Shown piece after piece: positions 15,448 to 19,002 of a stretch of DNA of 19,002 bases. The stretch is from the NCBI GenBank assembly GCA_964459445.1, contig CAYWMP010000116.1, positions 1 to 19,002 on the forward strand, in the 5' to 3' direction. The DNA comes from CAYWMP01 sp964459445. GTDB taxonomy: Bacteria > Desulfobacterota > DSM-4660 > Desulfatiglandales > HGW-15. The notes beneath the pieces are model-generated. The model had not been told where the DNA came from, ran no database searches, and saw nothing but the letters and a program-made list of their open reading frames with translations. Both the position numbers and the translations under genes were made by a program. How positions within the stretch are numbered: the first letter of the stretch is position 1; every line of letters begins with the position of its first letter.

Positions 15448-17967
15448 ATGAAATCGTCAAAGAAAGACGGGCTTGGTGTTGATGAGCAGGGATTGAGATA
15501 TAAACTCTTCATCGTTGAAGCCCTCATTTTCGTCCTTCCTTTTCTTGTCCTCTCATACATTTTCTATAAAAACAATATCTTCCTCAGTCTTTCTCAACTA
15601 CTCATCTTTGCCATGATACTCGTGCTTGTCCTTGGCGGATTGGTTATCCTGCGTCAGATCTTCGACAAGTTTTTTCTGGTGGCCAATTCAATGAAGAAGG
15701 CTGTAGATGGCGATCTTCAACTCGTGGACATTCAAAGCGAATCGGGTGAATTGCAGGAAATAACGGTTTCCTTCAACAAACTCATGAGGCGATTTGAAGA
15801 TACGACAAGTGAGCTGAAACGCCGGGTATTCGAGTTATTTGCCCTTAAGGAGCTTACTGAGACCGCAAGCAGGAGTTTGGATTTTGAGGGTTTGCTCTCG
15901 GGACTGCTGGAAAAGGCCATGGCAGTCTCCAGCGCCAGGATGGGATCAATTCTCATGGTTGAAGCAGAAAAGCAACGGTTTCGTGTCGTATCCACAAAAG
16001 GATTGGAACAGGGGCCGCCAAGGAATTCATACATCAATATGAGTGACTCCATCGCAAGTTATGTGGTTTCAGATAGGACTTCTCTCCTTGTGCAGGACAT
16101 TGAATCCGATTCACGGACCCTGAGACCTAACGATCCCAAATACGGGCCTCCCTCTTTCCTGAGTATGCCGATCTATGTCCGGGATCAACTCATCGCTGTA
16201 CTGAACCTATCCAATAAGGACACTGACGAGGTTTTTGATTCCAATGACGAGCAATTCCTTTCGATCATGATCGGTGAAATTGGATTTGCCTTGGAAAATG
16301 CGCAGCTTCATTCAAAGGTTGCATCCCACTTGAATAACCTTCAAGAGCGCACCTCGGAATTAACTCTAGCCAATGAACAGCTGAAGCAAGAAATCACCAT
16401 GCGTGAAGAAATGGAAGAAGCCCTCCGTGAGAGCGAGGAGAACTTTCGCGCCGTCGTAGAAGACATGCCGGCCTTAATCTGCCGTTTCTCTCCTGACAAT
16501 AAGTTAACCTTCGCGAACGATAGCTTTGCGGACTATTACGAGCAGAAGAGTGAAGATCTGATCGGCCGGGATTTTTTTCACTTTATTCCTGAAGAAGACA
16601 AAAAGGCCATCCGAAATCAATTTGATGCCATTGACCAACAGAATCCCATTATCACCTTTGAGCATCAGGTCACAGCCCCGGACGGTACCGCGCGTTGGCA
16701 GCAGTGGGTTGGAAGAGCGCTTCTTGATGAGACAGGTAAGGTCCTAGGATATCAAGCACTCGGAAGGGATGTCACCGAGTTGAAACATGCAGAAGCGGAG
16801 AGAAGAAAACTCGAGGCGCAACTCCTTCAAACCAGGAAACTGGAAGCCGTTGGGACCCTGGCAGGCGGGATTGCCCATGATTTTAATAATCTTCTCATGG
16901 GCATCCAGGGGAATGCTTCCCTCATGCTCCTTCATACAGACACAACCCATCCCAATCACGACAAGCTCAAGAAGATTGAGCAATATGTTGAAAGTGGTGC
17001 GGATCTTACCAGACAAATCCTTGGATTTGCTAGGGCGGGCAAATATCATGTGGAAACCTCGGACCTTAATGAGGTCGTTGAAACGACCTCTGTCATGTTT
17101 AACCGCACCAGGAAGGAAATTAAGGTCTACAGGGAGTATGAAAAGGACCTCTGGATGGCCAAGGTCGATGTGGCACAGATTGAACAGGTGCTCCTAAACC
17201 TCTATGTCAATTCTTGGCAGGTCATGCCCGAGGGAGGAGATTTATATCTTGAAACTGCTAATGTGGTCTTAAGTGACGATGAAGCAAAACCCTTTGGGGG
17301 CAAGCCGGGGAGATATGTAAAGATAACCATCCGGGACACCGGACCCGGAATGGACGCAGAAACTCAAGCCAAAATATTTGATCCCTTTTATACGACCAAG
17401 GATATGGGAAGGGGTGCGGGGTTGGGACTGGCGTCCGTATATGGCATCGTCAGGAACCACGGTGGGACGGTCACCGTCATAAGTGAAATGGGGAAGGGAA
17501 GTATCTTCAGCATCTTTTTGCCTGCCAGTGAAGAGGTGGGCCTAATCGAAGAAGAAACGCTTTTCGATAAGCTCCAGAAAGGAAGTGAAACCATTCTCAT
17601 AGTGGATGATGAGGATATGATCGTTGATGTGGGAGGTGAAATTCTCAAATCCTTAGGCTACAAGGTTTTGTTGGCCAGAAGCGGCGCCGAAGCGATCGAG
17701 ATTTATAAAAAACAGGGAGATGAAATTGACATGATTATTTTGGATATGATCATGCCGGAAATGGGCGGCGCGGAAACCTTTCAGAACCTCAAGGAGATCA
17801 ATCCGGAAGTGAAGGTGCTCCTCTCAAGCGGGTACAGCATAGATGGTTTGGCCACAGAAATCATTGAAAAAGGCTGCAATGGCTTCATCCAGAAGCCATT
17901 TAATATGAACGACCTCTCTCAAAAAATCAGGGAGATCCTGGAAAAGAAAAACAATGCAAACGGATAG
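15448..17967 (+). CDS. Membrane-bound hybrid histidine kinase with GAF, PAS and receiver domains
   Basis: This encodes 839 residues from the ATG at 15448; GGAGG at 15435-15439 lies eight bases upstream, and an in-frame TTG at 15433 would include that site. Two membrane helices (about 19-41 and 47-69) with a very short loop leave no periplasmic sensor, so sensing is likely in the membrane or cytoplasm. A HAMP-like linker is followed by a GAF domain (about 135-295), a coiled coil, a PAS domain (about 325-450), then the kinase core with H box GTLAGGIAHDFNN and His477. The GHKL domain has LNLYVNSWQVMP, DTGPGMD, FDPFYTTK and GAGLGLASVYG. The C-terminal receiver has the VDDED acidic patch, phospho-acceptor Asp766 and Lys816. 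All catalytic residues are present. No partner regulator or output gene is adjacent, so the target is unknown. Confidence 0.94.
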   Translation: MKSSKKDGLGVDEQGLRYKLFIVEALIFVLPFLVLSYIFYKNNIFLSLSQLLIFAMILVLVLGGLVILRQIFDKFFLVANSMKKAVDGDLQLVDIQSESGELQEITVSFNKLMRRFEDTTSELKRRVFELFALKELTETASRSLDFEGLLSGLLEKAMAVSSARMGSILMVEAEKQRFRVVSTKGLEQGPPRNSYINMSDSIASYVVSDRTSLLVQDIESDSRTLRPNDPKYGPPSFLSMPIYVRDQLIAVLNLSNKDTDEVFDSNDEQFLSIMIGEIGFALENAQLHSKVASHLNNLQERTSELTLANEQLKQEITMREEMEEALRESEENFRAVVEDMPALICRFSPDNKLTFANDSFADYYEQKSEDLIGRDFFHFIPEEDKKAIRNQFDAIDQQNPIITFEHQVTAPDGTARWQQWVGRALLDETGKVLGYQALGRDVTELKHAEAERRKLEAQLLQTRKLEAVGTLAGGIAHDFNNLLMGIQGNASLMLLHTDTTHPNHDKLKKIEQYVESGADLTRQILGFARAGKYHVETSDLNEVVETTSVMFNRTRKEIKVYREYEKDLWMAKVDVAQIEQVLLNLYVNSWQVMPEGGDLYLETANVVLSDDEAKPFGGKPGRYVKITIRDTGPGMDAETQAKIFDPFYTTKDMGRGAGLGLASVYGIVRNHGGTVTVISEMGKGSIFSIFLPASEEVGLIEEETLFDKLQKGSETILIVDDEDMIVDVGGEILKSLGYKVLLARSGAEAIEIYKKQGDEIDMIILDMIMPEMGGAETFQNLKEINPEVKVLLSSGYSIDGLATEIIEKGCNGFIQKPFNMNDLSQKIREILEKKNNANG

Positions 17968-18125
17968 AATAGGGTCGATTGCCAAAGCCCAGGAGTGCAG
18001 ATGTCTATGACACATGAATCCTCCGAAGGCCCCTATCTTGAATTCTTACCATTTCAATCCACGCAATTGATGTGAGTTATCAAAGGCAAGAGAGAATCTA
18101 ACTTTTAGTACTTCTGACTCAACCT

Positions 18126-18908
18126 TCAGTTCCTCATTTCCAGCTTCAAGTCTTTTTGCAATATGTTCTTGAACCTGGTTGCACTGATTGGATGATCAGC
18201 CAGGAGTTGGCCATTGTATTGCAAATTGATCATCCCATAGGGAGAAGCCATTTTTTCACGGGCTTCCGCAGCCTTGTTCAATTCAACCAATTTGAGCTTA
18301 ATACCATGTTTTTCTGCTACCGGAGGCAATTCCTCCACGGCTTTGCCAATATAGGGACATTGGTTGGTATAGATCAATTGAAGACCATAGGATTGACTTA
18401 ATCGCTCGTCCCAGTTTTTGGGGAATACGGGCAATGGTCCTTTCTTTCGCGGTTTCATTAACAGTTGAAAATGCGGTTCAGCTTCATCCACTTGTTCAAA
18501 GCCGTTTTTGATAAATACTTCCTTTCTCACCATCCAACTGCCATCGCTGGTCACAACGGCCACGCCCAACCTGCCATTCGATTCAGCATCTTCAAAACAA
18601 TCCTTTAACAATGCCGATGCCATGCCTTTACAGGGGAATTTTTTTGAATTCACCCAGATGCAGTGGATCACCAAATAGTCAGGGGCATTGACAACCCGCC
18701 AGGAATATTCCCCCGGGATGTATTCCAGAAAACCGGCTTTTTTACCCTCGGTTGTCAGGATTAACTTGATCCGCATACCTTCTTCAAAACGTTGCTCTAA
18801 CCATGACAGTTTGGCGATATAGCCGGGATGCTTTTTATTTTTGACGCAGAAAAAACCAAATTCCTCAACATTGCTGGAATCGACACGAATAGTATTGTAA
18901 TCAGCCAT
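18126..18908 (-). CDS. GNAT acetyltransferase fused to a YoaP-like domain
   Basis: This encodes 260 residues. Residues 1-150 form a GNAT acyl-CoA N-acetyltransferase-like domain: strand DYLVIHCIWVN, a CoA-loop equivalent KKFPCKGMASALL (89-101) and a late helix/strand WMVRKEVFIKNGFEQV. Residues 175-260 match the YoaP-type C-terminal domain seen in Bacillus YoaP: LIYTNQCPY (178-186) starts a thioredoxin-like beta-alpha-beta unit with a single Cys184, followed by KLVELNKAAEAREK and a SPYG segment. The substrate is unknown and no signal peptide is present. It converges on the hybrid kinase with 158 bases between the stops, which hold no clear terminator. Upstream is a dyad set inside a promoter-like element. 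GNAT assignment is firm; YoaP assignment is probable. Confidence 0.8.
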   Translation of the reverse strand: MADYNTIRVDSSNVEEFGFFCVKNKKHPGYIAKLSWLEQRFEEGMRIKLILTTEGKKAGFLEYIPGEYSWRVVNAPDYLVIHCIWVNSKKFPCKGMASALLKDCFEDAESNGRLGVAVVTSDGSWMVRKEVFIKNGFEQVDEAEPHFQLLMKPRKKGPLPVFPKNWDERLSQSYGLQLIYTNQCPYIGKAVEELPPVAEKHGIKLKLVELNKAAEAREKMASPYGMINLQYNGQLLADHPISATRFKNILQKDLKLEMRN

Positions 18909-18942
18909 ATTCTAGGCTCCGAAAGCATTTCAAGTAGCTAAC

Positions 18943-18977
18943 CCATGATAGGGGACAATCCTATATTGTCCTGTCAA
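18943..18977 (-). promoter_or_regulatory. Promoter-like element with a central dyad upstream of the GNAT-YoaP gene
   Basis: On the - strand TTGACA (18972-18977) is followed by a perfect inverted repeat GGACAAT-N5-ATTGTCC (18953-18971) and then CCTATCAT, whose best -10 (TATCAT) is 21 bases after the -35. A long spacer filled by a dyad resembles promoters controlled by MerR-type activators, though 19-20 bases is usual for those. Confidence 0.4.
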
Positions 18978-19002
18978 GAAAAAAATGAGAAAGAAGGAAA
19001 TT

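Overview
The window looks like a chromosomal segment of a Gram-negative, probably anaerobic bacterium, most likely a member of Desulfobacterota (the former Deltaproteobacteria). This is inferred, not proven. The supporting signs are moderate GC, an outer-membrane barrel with an OmpA partner, a YqeB-type selenium/molybdenum hydroxylase accessory protein, a DUF362 ferredoxin-like protein, and two hybrid sensor kinases of the style common in that phylum. There are no rRNA or tRNA genes, CRISPR arrays, insertion sequences or phage genes.

Left part (1-2789, + strand): the 3' end of an outer-membrane beta-barrel gene, an OmpA-like protein, and a large secreted FecR-domain protein. The C-terminus of the FecR protein resembles the TbpB-like barrel domain of Slam-dependent secreted proteins. 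This may be a surface-protein secretion locus.

Replication part (2809-10010): on the - strand, a PAS/receiver sensor kinase whose phospho-accepting histidine is replaced by arginine overlaps the start of rarA, a replication-fork AAA+ ATPase. Divergent from these is dnaE, the replicative polymerase alpha subunit, whose end overlaps a NUDIX hydrolase gene.

Middle part (10048-14988): a secreted rhodanese-like protein with the catalytic Cys replaced by Ser (- strand, with a good promoter), then a DUF362 protein with two 4Fe-4S clusters. After a 315-base gap rich in inverted repeats comes a tight three-gene set: yqeB, a small unrecognised protein made of two 53-residue tandem repeats each ending in a CQLG motif, and an ACT-domain threonine ammonia-lyase.

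Right part (14989-19002): a gene-poor gap carrying a clear intrinsic terminator, a membrane-bound GAF/PAS hybrid histidine kinase with all catalytic residues present, and on the - strand a GNAT-YoaP fusion protein. Upstream of that last gene a perfect dyad lies inside an over-long promoter spacer.

The strongest candidates for something undescribed are the barrel/OmpA/FecR-TbpB-like locus, the tandem-repeat CQLG protein tied to yqeB, and the histidine-less kinase coupled to rarA.
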